Below are positions 1 through 8,236 of a stretch of 47,170 nt of DNA, one piece after another. Below the pieces are notes generated by a model, which saw only the letters and a program-made list of their open reading frames with translations, was not told the DNA's origin and made no database searches. Position 1 is the stretch's first letter, and each line of letters opens with the position of its first letter. Source of the stretch: Thermaceae bacterium (GTDB lineage Bacteria; Deinococcota; Deinococci; Deinococcales; Marinithermaceae); contig JALSQD010000031.1 of assembly GCA_026985615.1 (NCBI GenBank), forward strand, positions 1 through 47,170, in the 5' to 3' direction. Both the position numbers and the translations under genes were made by a program.

Positions 1-73
1 CCCCGCGCAAGATGCTCAGCACGATGGCGACCTTCTCCTCAGCACTCCAGCTCCTTGTAGCCATTTTGCTCAT
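1..73 (-). CDS. Transposase OrfA-like protein, N-terminal fragment
   Basis: Only the first 24 codons are inside the window; the gene runs off the left edge. Read on the minus strand it begins MSKMATRSWSAEEKVAIVLS, the usual opening of the helix-turn-helix OrfA protein of IS3-type elements, which binds the element ends and works with OrfB as transposase. A GAGGGGG ribosome-binding site lies about 6 bases before the ATG at 73; the in-frame ATG at 64 is an alternative start. The family call rests on a short stretch, and whether the element is intact cannot be judged. Confidence 0.5.
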   Translation of the reverse strand, partial: MSKMATRSWSAEEKVAIVLSILRG

Positions 74-596
74 ACACTACCCCCTCTTGCCTCGTGGGTG
101 GTGCCGCTTGAGCTGAAGCACTACAAGGGCCGCCCTCCTATGGTAGAAGGCTCTTGCATCGTGGGGCTTTCTTTGGCTCGAAGCGTCCGACCGCATGGCC
201 GCCTAAGCCGGTCCTGATAGCGACACAGGGGGGTACCGAGATCGCCTGGAAATCTACGGGGGGTCACCGGCCTTTGGTCGCGTGGGTCGCTGGATCATTG
301 GCCGGCCCACCTGAGGAGCGGGCCCGGGCCCCGCCTCTCCTCGAGTTCGTGACGCGAGCTGTGGCCTGGTCAACCACGCCCTTCGTGTGGACATTGTCAC
401 CGGCATCGGTTTGACGATTGGCTCCTGCAAAACATCGTTCGGGACGCGCGTGCGAGCGAGGCCCGCTGCGCGAAGGCGCTGCCGCATCCTGACTCGCTGC
501 TACGTGAGGAGCGGGGCGGTCCACGCGGTGGGGATCTGCTCTTTTGCGCCGCCGTCTTGGTTTTTGCCACCCTGCCCTGAGTATGACCCGGCGTGG
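74..596. other. Intergenic stretch without a supportable gene
   Basis: I find no reading frame here with recognisable protein character; the open frames are arginine- and proline-rich, as expected from chance in high-GC DNA. The stretch lies between a transposase start and the protease gene and may hold the end of the insertion element or decayed sequence. I could not recognise terminal inverted repeats. Confidence 0.4.
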
Positions 597-624
597 CACA
601 GCCCCCGGGTTTCCGGGGGCTGTG
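597..624 (-). terminator. GC-rich hairpin downstream of the protease gene
   Basis: The stretch reads CACAGCCCCCGG, a short loop, then CCGGGGGCTGTG, giving a 12-base-pair stem about 20 bases beyond the stop codon at 646. No T-run follows on the minus strand, so it is either a weak intrinsic terminator or a 3'-end-stabilising hairpin. Its core resembles the hairpin at 26294-26320. Confidence 0.5.
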
Positions 625-645
625 CGGGCTCGGCTTGGCCTGAGG

Positions 646-2208
<1,563 letters not shown>

Positions 2209-2256
2209 ACCGTCTCCTTTCCTTGTAACCAGCCCAGTGGTGTGGGCGGTAGACCC

Positions 2257-2286
2257 AGTCTACGGAAGGTGGGGGCGGCTTGTCAA
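2257..2286 (-). promoter_or_regulatory. Promoter of the aqualysin-like gene
   Basis: On the minus strand TTGACA (2286-2281) and TAGACT (2262-2257) are separated by 18 bases and lie about 50 bases before the ATG at 2208. This is a good match to a housekeeping sigma promoter. Confidence 0.65.
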
Positions 2287-2335
2287 TTGGAGCGGCTCCG
2301 GCATTCTTGTGTACGGGAAAATCTCAGGCGGGGAC

Positions 2336-2361
2336 GAAAAGACCCGCCGCAGGGCGGCGGG
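2336..2361 (-). terminator. Rho-independent terminator of the carD operon
   Basis: On the minus strand CCCGCCG, a five-base loop and CGGCGGG are followed by TCTTTT, 20 bases after the carD stop codon. Confidence 0.75.
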
Positions 2362-2380
2362 CGGACGGGCCGGTAAGGCC

Positions 2381-2875
2381 TTAGTTAAGGTCTTCGCCCC
2401 AGGCCTCCTCGAAGAGGACGCGCGTTTCGCTAACCGTGACCTCGAGGGCCTGGGCCACCTCCTCGGCGAGAAGGTTGATGGCGCGGCGGAAGGCCTGGCG
2501 GTCCAGGTCGGGCAGGCCGCGCTCGACGTCCCAGCGGCGCAGCTGGCCGGCCAGGATGGCGATGCGGTGGGGGTTGCCCTCGGAGAGGATCTCGGTGACC
2601 CGGCGGTGCCGCGCCGCCCACTGTTTGGGCAGGGGGAGCTGCCCGTGCTTGAGGTGTTCGAGGATCTGGGGCACCTCCTCGCGGGTCAGAGCCGGGCGCA
2701 GGCCCACCTGCTGGGGGGCTTCCACCGGAACGAAGGCCTTGGAACGCGAGCCGGGAAACTCGACCTGGTAGTAAGACCTTCCGATGCCGGCGACGGTTCG
2801 CTGGGCGATGCCCGCGACCACGCCCACGCCGTAGGGGGGCAGAACCACCTTGTCTCCGGGACGGTACTCTTTCAC
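2381..2875 (-). CDS. carD: CarD family transcription factor
   Basis: CarD binds the RNA polymerase beta subunit through an N-terminal Tudor-like domain and stabilises open promoter complexes with its helical C-terminal domain. The protein starts VKEYRPGDKVVLPPYGVGVV (RNAP-interaction domain, about 1-65). Its helical part (about 66-164) contains Trp86 in KQWAARHRR, the residue that wedges into the upstream edge of the -10 region in Thermus CarD. At 164 residues it matches my recollection of the Thermus protein's length. A longer open frame exists upstream, but the real start is the GTG at 2875, with AGGAG 8 bases before it. That GTG overlaps the TGA of the upstream TetR gene (GTGA), so the two genes are translationally coupled. 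A terminator follows at 2336-2361. Confidence 0.93.
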   Translation of the reverse strand: MKEYRPGDKVVLPPYGVGVVAGIAQRTVAGIGRSYYQVEFPGSRSKAFVPVEAPQQVGLRPALTREEVPQILEHLKHGQLPLPKQWAARHRRVTEILSEGNPHRIAILAGQLRRWDVERGLPDLDRQAFRRAINLLAEEVAQALEVTVSETRVLFEEAWGEDLN

Positions 2876-3438
2876 GCGCGTACTCCTTTCATGAAGACTC
2901 CCACGAGCTGGCCCAGGTAGGCCTCGCGCGGAAAGTCGAGCTGGGGGCTGCAACCAAAGGCGGCCAGGGTGGCGGCGGTGAGGGGCACGTCGAGGTCGCT
3001 GCGAAGTTCGCCGCTGGCGATGCCGCTGGCGATGAAGCGCTCGAGGATGTCCTGATAGTTCCGGTGCAGGCCGGTCAGCCAGGCCTTCTGGCCCTCGGGC
3101 GCCGCCTCGCGGGCGACCGCCGACCACAGGCCCCGCCACTCCTCCACGAAGGCAAGGCGCCGCTTTAGCAGGTCGCGCAGGCGCTCCTCAAAAGGGCGGT
3201 CGGCCTCCGTGATGGCGGCCGCGTCGGCGTAGAAGCGGTGGGTGTGGTACTCGACCAGCGCCTTGAGCAGGTCCTGCTTGTCTTCGAAGTACAGGTAGAC
3301 CGTGCCCTTGCCGACCTCGGCCTGGCGCGCCACCTCCTCCACCTTGAGCCCGGACAGGCCGTGCTCGCGAAGCACCCGGATCGTGGCTTCGAGGATGACG
3401 TTGCGCTTGCTGGGAGCGTTCCGGGCGTCGGTGGTCAC
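2872..3438 (-). CDS. TetR family transcriptional regulator
   Basis: A 188-residue repressor. Its N-terminal helix-turn-helix (about residues 9-55) holds SKRNVILEATIRVLREHG and VGKGTVYLYFEDKQDLLKAL, diagnostic of TetR. The C-terminal ligand domain is divergent and its ligand is unknown. I chose the GTG at 3438 because a TANNNT box (TAAGCT) sits 7 bases before it, the leaderless pattern seen repeatedly in this window. The ATG at 3474 is also in frame but lies inside the apparent operator and would add 12 unlikely residues. It is divergent from the cyanophycinase-like gene across a region with several TATGCA half-sites, so autoregulation and control of that gene are likely. It is coupled to carD by a 4-base overlap. 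Confidence 0.85.
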   Translation of the reverse strand: MTTDARNAPSKRNVILEATIRVLREHGLSGLKVEEVARQAEVGKGTVYLYFEDKQDLLKALVEYHTHRFYADAAAITEADRPFEERLRDLLKRRLAFVEEWRGLWSAVAREAAPEGQKAWLTGLHRNYQDILERFIASGIASGELRSDLDVPLTAATLAAFGCSPQLDFPREAYLGQLVGVFMKGVRA

Positions 3439-3446
3439 GTACTTTA

Positions 3447-3452
3447 GCTTAG
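3447..3452 (-). promoter_or_regulatory. -10 box (TAAGCT), leaderless type, TetR gene
   Basis: On the minus strand TAAGCT is followed by 7 bases and then the GTG start at 3438. No -35 box is evident. Confidence 0.45.
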
Positions 3453-3464
3453 CATAGGTACACG

Positions 3465-3540
3465 CTTTATGCATGAGAAAACGGTGTCAAGCTGCATAAA
3501 GATGCAATATCCATTTCATTATGCGTTCTGCATAGAATGA
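3465..3540. promoter_or_regulatory. Divergent operator region with TATGCA half-sites
   Basis: CTTTATGCA (3465-3473) and TGCATAAAG (3493-3501) form a perfect 9-base inverted repeat. A second imperfect inverted pair, TCATTATGC (3516-3524) and GCATAGAATGA (3530-3540), follows. The second pair overlaps TAGAAT (3533-3538), a likely -10 box of the rightward gene. The arrangement fits binding sites for the adjacent TetR protein; that assignment is inferred from position. Confidence 0.55.
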
Positions 3541-3559
3541 GACGTGGAGGGAAAGAGCG

Positions 3560-4288
3560 ATGCGGAGTCCGGGATGGTTCGCTCTATTGGGCCGCGCGGA
3601 TCCGCTTCGCGGCGAGACCCGCGCGATCGAGGAACGTTTGCTGGAGATCTCGGGTGGGATCGTCTTCTTCGTGGCCCCCCGGCCGATGCTGCCGCTGGTG
3701 GAGGCCTGGCGTGAGATCTTCCATACCCACGGGGCCAAGTACACCGGCGTGCTGGCGTTGGCGCGCCGGGAACAGGCCATGGACGCCCGCCTGACCGGGC
3801 AGGTGGCCGATGCGCCCCTCGTGCTGCTCGTAGACGAGGAGGGGGAGCGGCTTTACGAGCTGATCGCGGGCACGCCCCTGGTGCAGGCGCTGGCGTTGGT
3901 GCACCGCCGTGGCGGCGTGGTGGCCGCGGCGCTGGCGGCCTCGCCGCTGATGGGCAGCGCTGCGCCGCTGGGGGGTAGCCGCACGCCCGAGGTGCGCTAC
4001 GGCCTGGGGCTGCTCCCGGGGCTGGCGGTGCAGGAGGCCTTCGAGGGGGCGGGCGCTTTCCACCGCCTGAGCGAGGTGGTGATCGGCCGGCCCGACATCC
4101 TGGGGTTGGGGCTGGAGCGCGGGGCCTCGGTGCTCGTGGGGCCGCGCGGCCGTTCGGAGGTCGTCTCAGGTCGCGTGGCCCTGCTCGACGCCTCGGAGGT
4201 GCGGCAGGGCCCTGCCGCGGTGCACGGGTTGCGCGTGGACGTGCTGGCCTCGCCCGCGCGCTTCGACCTGCCCCTGCTTACGGAGTAG
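3560..4288 (+). CDS. Cyanophycinase-like (peptidase S51-related) protein, probably inactive
   Basis: A 242-residue protein. Its middle and end resemble cyanophycinase-like S51 serine hydrolases: RRGGVVAAALAASPLMG (about 116-132) stands where the family has GGVVAGTSAGAAVM, and GLGLLPGLAVQEAF, RPDILGLGLERGASVLV and a beta-rich tail follow in family order. In that alignment the nucleophile Ser of GTSAGA is replaced by Leu125 and the surrounding glycines by alanines. The active site therefore looks destroyed, pointing to a binding or structural role. SD-like GGAGGGAAAG precedes the ATG. It lies divergent from tetR-carD behind the probable operator and just upstream of a P1-type peptidase, which starts 10 bases beyond the stop. 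The fold-level call is moderate; the lost nucleophile depends on the alignment. Confidence 0.6.
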   Translation: MRSPGWFALLGRADPLRGETRAIEERLLEISGGIVFFVAPRPMLPLVEAWREIFHTHGAKYTGVLALARREQAMDARLTGQVADAPLVLLVDEEGERLYELIAGTPLVQALALVHRRGGVVAAALAASPLMGSAAPLGGSRTPEVRYGLGLLPGLAVQEAFEGAGAFHRLSEVVIGRPDILGLGLERGASVLVGPRGRSEVVSGRVALLDASEVRQGPAAVHGLRVDVLASPARFDLPLLTE

Positions 4289-4291
4289 GCT
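4286..4291 (+). promoter_or_regulatory. -10 box (TAGGCT), leaderless type, P1 peptidase gene
   Basis: TAGGCT is followed by GAGGCC and the ATG at 4298; it overlaps the stop codon of the preceding gene. This suggests the peptidase gene has its own leaderless transcript in addition to read-through. Confidence 0.45.
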
Positions 4292-4297
4292 GAGGCC

Positions 4298-5170
4298 ATG
4301 AACCCAACCCTGACCGCCCTGCAGGGCTTTCGCGTGGGGCACTGGACCGACCCGGAGGCGCGCACGGGCGTGACCGCCATCCTCTGCCCGGAGGAGGGTT
4401 GCGTGGCCTCGGCGAGCTTCGCCGGCCCGTCGCCTGGCACCCGTGAGGCGGCCTTGCTCGCGCCCGAGAAGCGCGTGGAGCGCGTGCACGCCCTCGTCTT
4501 CACCGGCGGCTCCGCCATGGGCCTGGCGGCGGCTGAAGGGGTGGTCCGCTTCCTGCTCGAGCGCGGCGTGGGCCACCCCACCCGCATGGGACCGGTGCCC
4601 ATCGTACCGGCCGCAGTGATCTACGACCTGCTCGTGGGGCGGCCGGTTTGGCCGGACGCGGAGGCGGGCTACGCCGCCGCCGCAGCCGCCAGCGACGCGC
4701 CGGTGGCCGAGGGGCTCGTGGGCGCGGGGGCGGGCGCCACCGCCGGAAAGTACCGTGAGTCGGTGGACACGGGCCTGGGCAGCGCCCTCGTGACCTGGCG
4801 CGACGTGCGCGTGGGCGCGCTGGCCGTCGTCAACCCGGTGGGCGACCTCTACGCTCCCGACGGCCGCCTGCTGGCCGGGCATGGCGACCGCGAGGCCTGG
4901 ATGCGCTCCGCGGACCTGCGCCCGGAGGAGCAGACCACGCTGGTGGCGGTGGGTGTGGAGGCGCGGCTCGGCAAGCGCACCGCGCGGATGCTGGCCGAGG
5001 CCGGACAGGCGGCGCTGGCCCGGGTGATCCGCCCTTCGCACACGCCCTGGGACGGCGACGCCGTCTTCGTGCTGAGCAGTATGGCGGCTTCCGAAGCGCC
5101 CCTGCCCGTTCTGAGCGCGCTGGTGCAGGAAGCGGTGGAGGCGGCGGTGGTGCGTTCGGTGCTGCGTTAG
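4298..5170 (+). CDS. P1 family peptidase (DmpA/S58-like aminopeptidase)
   Basis: A 290-residue protein of the DmpA/P1 family, self-processing Ntn-type hydrolases that act as aminopeptidases on small peptides or amides. Family features visible are the early VGHWTD, FTGGSAMGLAAAEGVVRFL (68-86), IVPAAVIYDL (102-111), GAGAGATAGK (142-151) and VNPVGDLYAPDG (178-189). EEQTTLVAVGVEARLGK (210-226) stands where many relatives have NTTL at the processing site; here Asn appears replaced by Gln, so self-cleavage should be checked. The substrate cannot be read from sequence. It follows the cyanophycinase-like gene on the same strand; a cyanophycinase-like plus peptidase pair hints at peptide or polymer turnover, but this is inference. 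It converges on tsaE with a 4-base overlap of stop codons. Confidence 0.85.
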   Translation: MNPTLTALQGFRVGHWTDPEARTGVTAILCPEEGCVASASFAGPSPGTREAALLAPEKRVERVHALVFTGGSAMGLAAAEGVVRFLLERGVGHPTRMGPVPIVPAAVIYDLLVGRPVWPDAEAGYAAAAAASDAPVAEGLVGAGAGATAGKYRESVDTGLGSALVTWRDVRVGALAVVNPVGDLYAPDGRLLAGHGDREAWMRSADLRPEEQTTLVAVGVEARLGKRTARMLAEAGQAALARVIRPSHTPWDGDAVFVLSSMAASEAPLPVLSALVQEAVEAAVVRSVLR

Positions 5171-5628
5171 CCGGCGGTGAAGGCGCGCGCGAGCGCCTCG
5201 CCCAGGTCGCGGGCCGCGGGCGCGAGCGCCGTCCAGTTGACTTGGCGCTCTTCCGGGCGTTCGCCGGGCTCAAGGCGCAGCAGCGCGAAGCCCTCGAAGA
5301 CCTCGGGCTCGCCCCACTCGATCACGGTGAGGCGGGCCGCTGCGGCGGCGTCCTCGTAGCCGAGCTCGTGGAGCGCCTCCGCTTCGGGGAGGCGGTAGAC
5401 GTCCACGTGCAGGAGCGGACCCGCGGGCGTCGGATAGGTATGCATGAGGGTGTAGGTGGGGCTCGTGACCCGGCCGGAGAACCCGAGCGCGCGCGCCAGG
5501 TGGCACACGAAGGTGGTCTTGCCCGCGCCCATGGGGCCCTGGAGCAGGAGGACGGCACCCGCGGGCAGGCGCGGGGCCAGCCAGCCGGCCAGGCGTTTGG
5601 TGGCGGTCTCGTCGGCGAGGCGGATCAA
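5167..5628 (-). CDS. tsaE: tRNA threonylcarbamoyladenosine biosynthesis ATPase TsaE
   Basis: A P-loop ATPase of 153 residues that works with TsaB and TsaD to make N6-threonylcarbamoyladenosine at position 37 of ANN-decoding tRNAs. Walker A is GPMGAGKTT (31-39). The family motifs SPTYTLMHTY, HVDVYRL and VIEWGE are all present, and the length is normal. The start is TTG at 5628, overlapping the TGA of the upstream coiled-coil gene (TTGA), so translation is probably coupled. Its place at the end of the Roadblock/coiled-coil operon is unusual. It may simply share the transcript. Confidence 0.93.
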   Translation of the reverse strand: MIRLADETATKRLAGWLAPRLPAGAVLLLQGPMGAGKTTFVCHLARALGFSGRVTSPTYTLMHTYPTPAGPLLHVDVYRLPEAEALHELGYEDAAAAARLTVIEWGEPEVFEGFALLRLEPGERPEERQVNWTALAPAARDLGEALARAFTAG

Positions 5629-8210
5629 GGCGTGGGGTTCAGGCTACGGTGCACCAGCGTCACCAGGCGCGAAAGCAGCGCCCGCTCGGCGAGGACGACC
5701 AGGTGGCCGCCTTGATGGGGCGCCACGACCAGGGCGTGGCCGGGGAAGCTGAGCACGGCCATGCGCGTATGCTCGGCCCCGACCTCCTCGCGTAATTGCT
5801 CAAGGTCGCTGGCGAAGGCAGCCAGCAGCTCGCCGTCCAGATCTGCCACGGACTCGCCCGGACCCACCTGGTGGGCCCAGAGGACGCCGCGGATGCGGAA
5901 GGGGGCGAGCGCGTCGTCCGCGGGTTCGGCCGGAGCCGGCTCCTCGGCCGGCGCCTTGTCCGTTTGGGCCGCCGGGCCGTCGGCGAAGACGCCCAGGAGG
6001 TCTTCGAGGTCGGTCGCGCTCAGCTGCTGGGCGACCTCCTTGGCCGCGGCGTATTCCTGCTCGAGCTGGGCGACGACGTGTTCGGCTTCGTCGAGGGCGC
6101 GGGCCATCTCGGTGAGCCCCCCGCTGCCCAGGCGCTCAAGCCGGGCCGCGCCCTTTTCGAGGAAGCTCAGCAGGGTATGGGCGCGGTAGGCCGTCTCACC
6201 GCCCACGGCGCGGGCCGTCTCGAAGCGCTGGCGCAGGCTGTGGTAGCGCTCGCCGAGCTCGCGCCGGAGCGCGTCCCGGCGGGCCAGCAGCTCCTGGAGC
6301 CTGCGCTCTAACGGTTCGAGGTCGGGCAGTCCTTCCGCCAGGCCCGCCTCGGCCTCGTCGAGCCGTAGCAGCAGCGCCTCGCCGCCCAGCCCGCGCAGCC
6401 GCTCGGCGGCGGTGCGCAGGCGCTTGATCTTGCGTTTGCGCTCGGCCTGGGCCTCGGCAACGTGCGCCTCGACCTCGCGTTCGACGGCGGCGAGGTCGGG
6501 GAAGCGGCCCTGGGCCAGCTCCGCGGTGGCGCTGGTCAGCGCGGGGACCTCGACGCCAAAGCGGCGGGCGCGCTCGGCTAGGCGCTCGAGCGTCTCGCCC
6601 ACGAGGGCGCGGGCCTGGAGCTGCAGGGCGGTGACCTCCTCGGCCAGCGCCTCGGGGTCCGACTCCTCCAGCCTCAGCTTGAGCGCGTCGCGGGTGCGGA
6701 CGATGGGCTCGAGGTTGGGCAGCGCCTCGAGCTCGGCCAGCAGCCGCGCGCGCGCCGCGCGAACCGCTTCGCCAGCCTGGGCGAGCTGGCTGAGGAGCTC
6801 GGGCAGCTCGGCTTTGAGCCGCGCCAGCAGGGCCTCGTCGACGTCACCGGCGTTCAGGCCGGCTTCGAGTAGGGCCAGGCGCTCCCTGAAGCCCACGGCT
6901 TCGGGAACGTCGTCTTCGGGCAGGGCTTCGTGAGCGTGGGCCACGAGGCTGCGCGCTTCCTCGAGCAGGCGCTCGCGGCGGACCTGCTCGCGCCGCTTGG
7001 CTTCCAGCCCTTCCTCCAGCGCCTTGATCTGGCGCACGGCCTGGTCGAGGTCGGTAGGGAGCACCCCCATCTCCAGACTTTCCCGTATAAGCTCGAGCTG
7101 GCTGCGGGCGCGGGCGCTGGGAAGCTCGGGGTCTTCCATCTCAAGGCCGCGCAGGCGCTCGGAGAGCCACTCGTAGCGGGCGCGCGCCTCGGCCAGCGCG
7201 TCCTTGGCGGCTTCCTCAAGGGCGCTTTGCAGCTCGTCGAGAAGTGTGCCCGCGGGCTCGCCGGCGGCGAGCTTTGCCTCCACCGCCTCCAGTAGCGGGC
7301 GTACCGCCTCGGCCTCAAGCACGGCCGCGTGCTGCTCGCGCAGGCGCTCGAGCCGGCGCTGTTCCTCGGCCAGGTCGATCTCGCGGATGCGGTCGACCAC
7401 CTCGGGCTCAAGGTTCTCGAAGTCGATGACGAGGTCGAACTCCTCGGTCGCGAGCTCGGGCTCCTCCTCGTCCTCGAGGGGGATCACGCCTTGCTGCTCG
7501 TCGCTGGCGGGCGGGGGCGTTTCGGGCACCAGCGTGGGGTTTTGCACCACCGACGACTCCACCAGCTTGCGCAGGTCGGCCGCCAGCTTGCGGGCGCGCT
7601 CGACCTCGGCGGTGGCCAGCGTCTCCTGCTGCTGCGCCTCCTTGATCTGCTTGAGGAGCGACTGCAGGCGCCGCAGTTTGGGGCCGCCGATGTTCTTAAC
7701 CCGCTCGAGCGCGTCCTCAAGGTCGGTGATGTCGCGGGCCTGGCGCAACAGCGCGTTCTGGAGCTTCTCCTCCAGCAGGTCCACCTGGGCCATGCCCTCC
7801 TTGAGCAGGTCGGTGGTGGGCTCACCCTCGCTTTCGCTGGCCTCGATCAGCGCCACGATGCTGCGCAGGCGCTGCACCTCGGGCCACTCGAAGTAGAGCT
7901 TGAAGCGGGAGAGCGCGCGCATGAGCGCTTCCTTGCTGGGCTCGGGCGCGGTCTGCGCGCGGGTGGGGGCGGCGGCTTCGTCGCCGCCTAGCTGCTCGAG
8001 CAGCTCCTCGACCACGCGGCGCGCCCGCGCTGCATCCATCGAGCGCTGCAGCTCGCGGTAGACGAAGCGCTTGAGCAGGGTCGCAGCGCGGTCGGGGTCG
8101 AGGGCGTTCGGCTGGAGGTTCAGCCGGGCCATACCCTCGCGGAGCGCCGCGTCGGCGCGTTCGCCCAGGTGCGGTTCGAGGGCTTGGTGAAGGTGGTTGA
8201 GCAAGGACAC
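5625..8210 (-). CDS. Long coiled-coil protein with Roadblock-like C-terminus
   Basis: An 861-residue protein I cannot assign to a named family. The first 70 residues (ending ARRVVEELLEQL) align by eye with the first 75 of the Roadblock protein encoded at the operon start: both have PNA[L/M] followed by a helical segment. About 95-760 is highly charged, heptad-rich and dominated by Glu, Arg, Ala and Leu, so a long coiled coil is expected. An acidic Pro-containing spacer lies near 220-250 and a Pro/Ala spacer near 745-770. The last about 90 residues (FRIRGVLWAHQVGPGESVAD onward) have the alternating pattern of a Roadblock/LC7 domain. No signal peptide is present, so it is cytoplasmic. The GTG start has GGAGGTAGG upstream at a long spacing of about 11 bases. 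It lies 26 bases from the membrane-protein gene and overlaps tsaE. A scaffold or polarity role is only a guess. Confidence 0.7.
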   Translation of the reverse strand: MSLLNHLHQALEPHLGERADAALREGMARLNLQPNALDPDRAATLLKRFVYRELQRSMDAARARRVVEELLEQLGGDEAAAPTRAQTAPEPSKEALMRALSRFKLYFEWPEVQRLRSIVALIEASESEGEPTTDLLKEGMAQVDLLEEKLQNALLRQARDITDLEDALERVKNIGGPKLRRLQSLLKQIKEAQQQETLATAEVERARKLAADLRKLVESSVVQNPTLVPETPPPASDEQQGVIPLEDEEEPELATEEFDLVIDFENLEPEVVDRIREIDLAEEQRRLERLREQHAAVLEAEAVRPLLEAVEAKLAAGEPAGTLLDELQSALEEAAKDALAEARARYEWLSERLRGLEMEDPELPSARARSQLELIRESLEMGVLPTDLDQAVRQIKALEEGLEAKRREQVRRERLLEEARSLVAHAHEALPEDDVPEAVGFRERLALLEAGLNAGDVDEALLARLKAELPELLSQLAQAGEAVRAARARLLAELEALPNLEPIVRTRDALKLRLEESDPEALAEEVTALQLQARALVGETLERLAERARRFGVEVPALTSATAELAQGRFPDLAAVEREVEAHVAEAQAERKRKIKRLRTAAERLRGLGGEALLLRLDEAEAGLAEGLPDLEPLERRLQELLARRDALRRELGERYHSLRQRFETARAVGGETAYRAHTLLSFLEKGAARLERLGSGGLTEMARALDEAEHVVAQLEQEYAAAKEVAQQLSATDLEDLLGVFADGPAAQTDKAPAEEPAPAEPADDALAPFRIRGVLWAHQVGPGESVADLDGELLAAFASDLEQLREEVGAEHTRMAVLSFPGHALVVAPHQGGHLVVLAERALLSRLVTLVHRSLNPTP

Positions 8211-8236
8211 GGCGGGGACCTACCTCCAGGGTGCGG

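Noticed and set aside
1..640. A complete insertion sequence at the left edge
   Set aside because: Only the first 24 codons of the OrfA-like gene are present and no terminal inverted repeats or target duplication could be identified.
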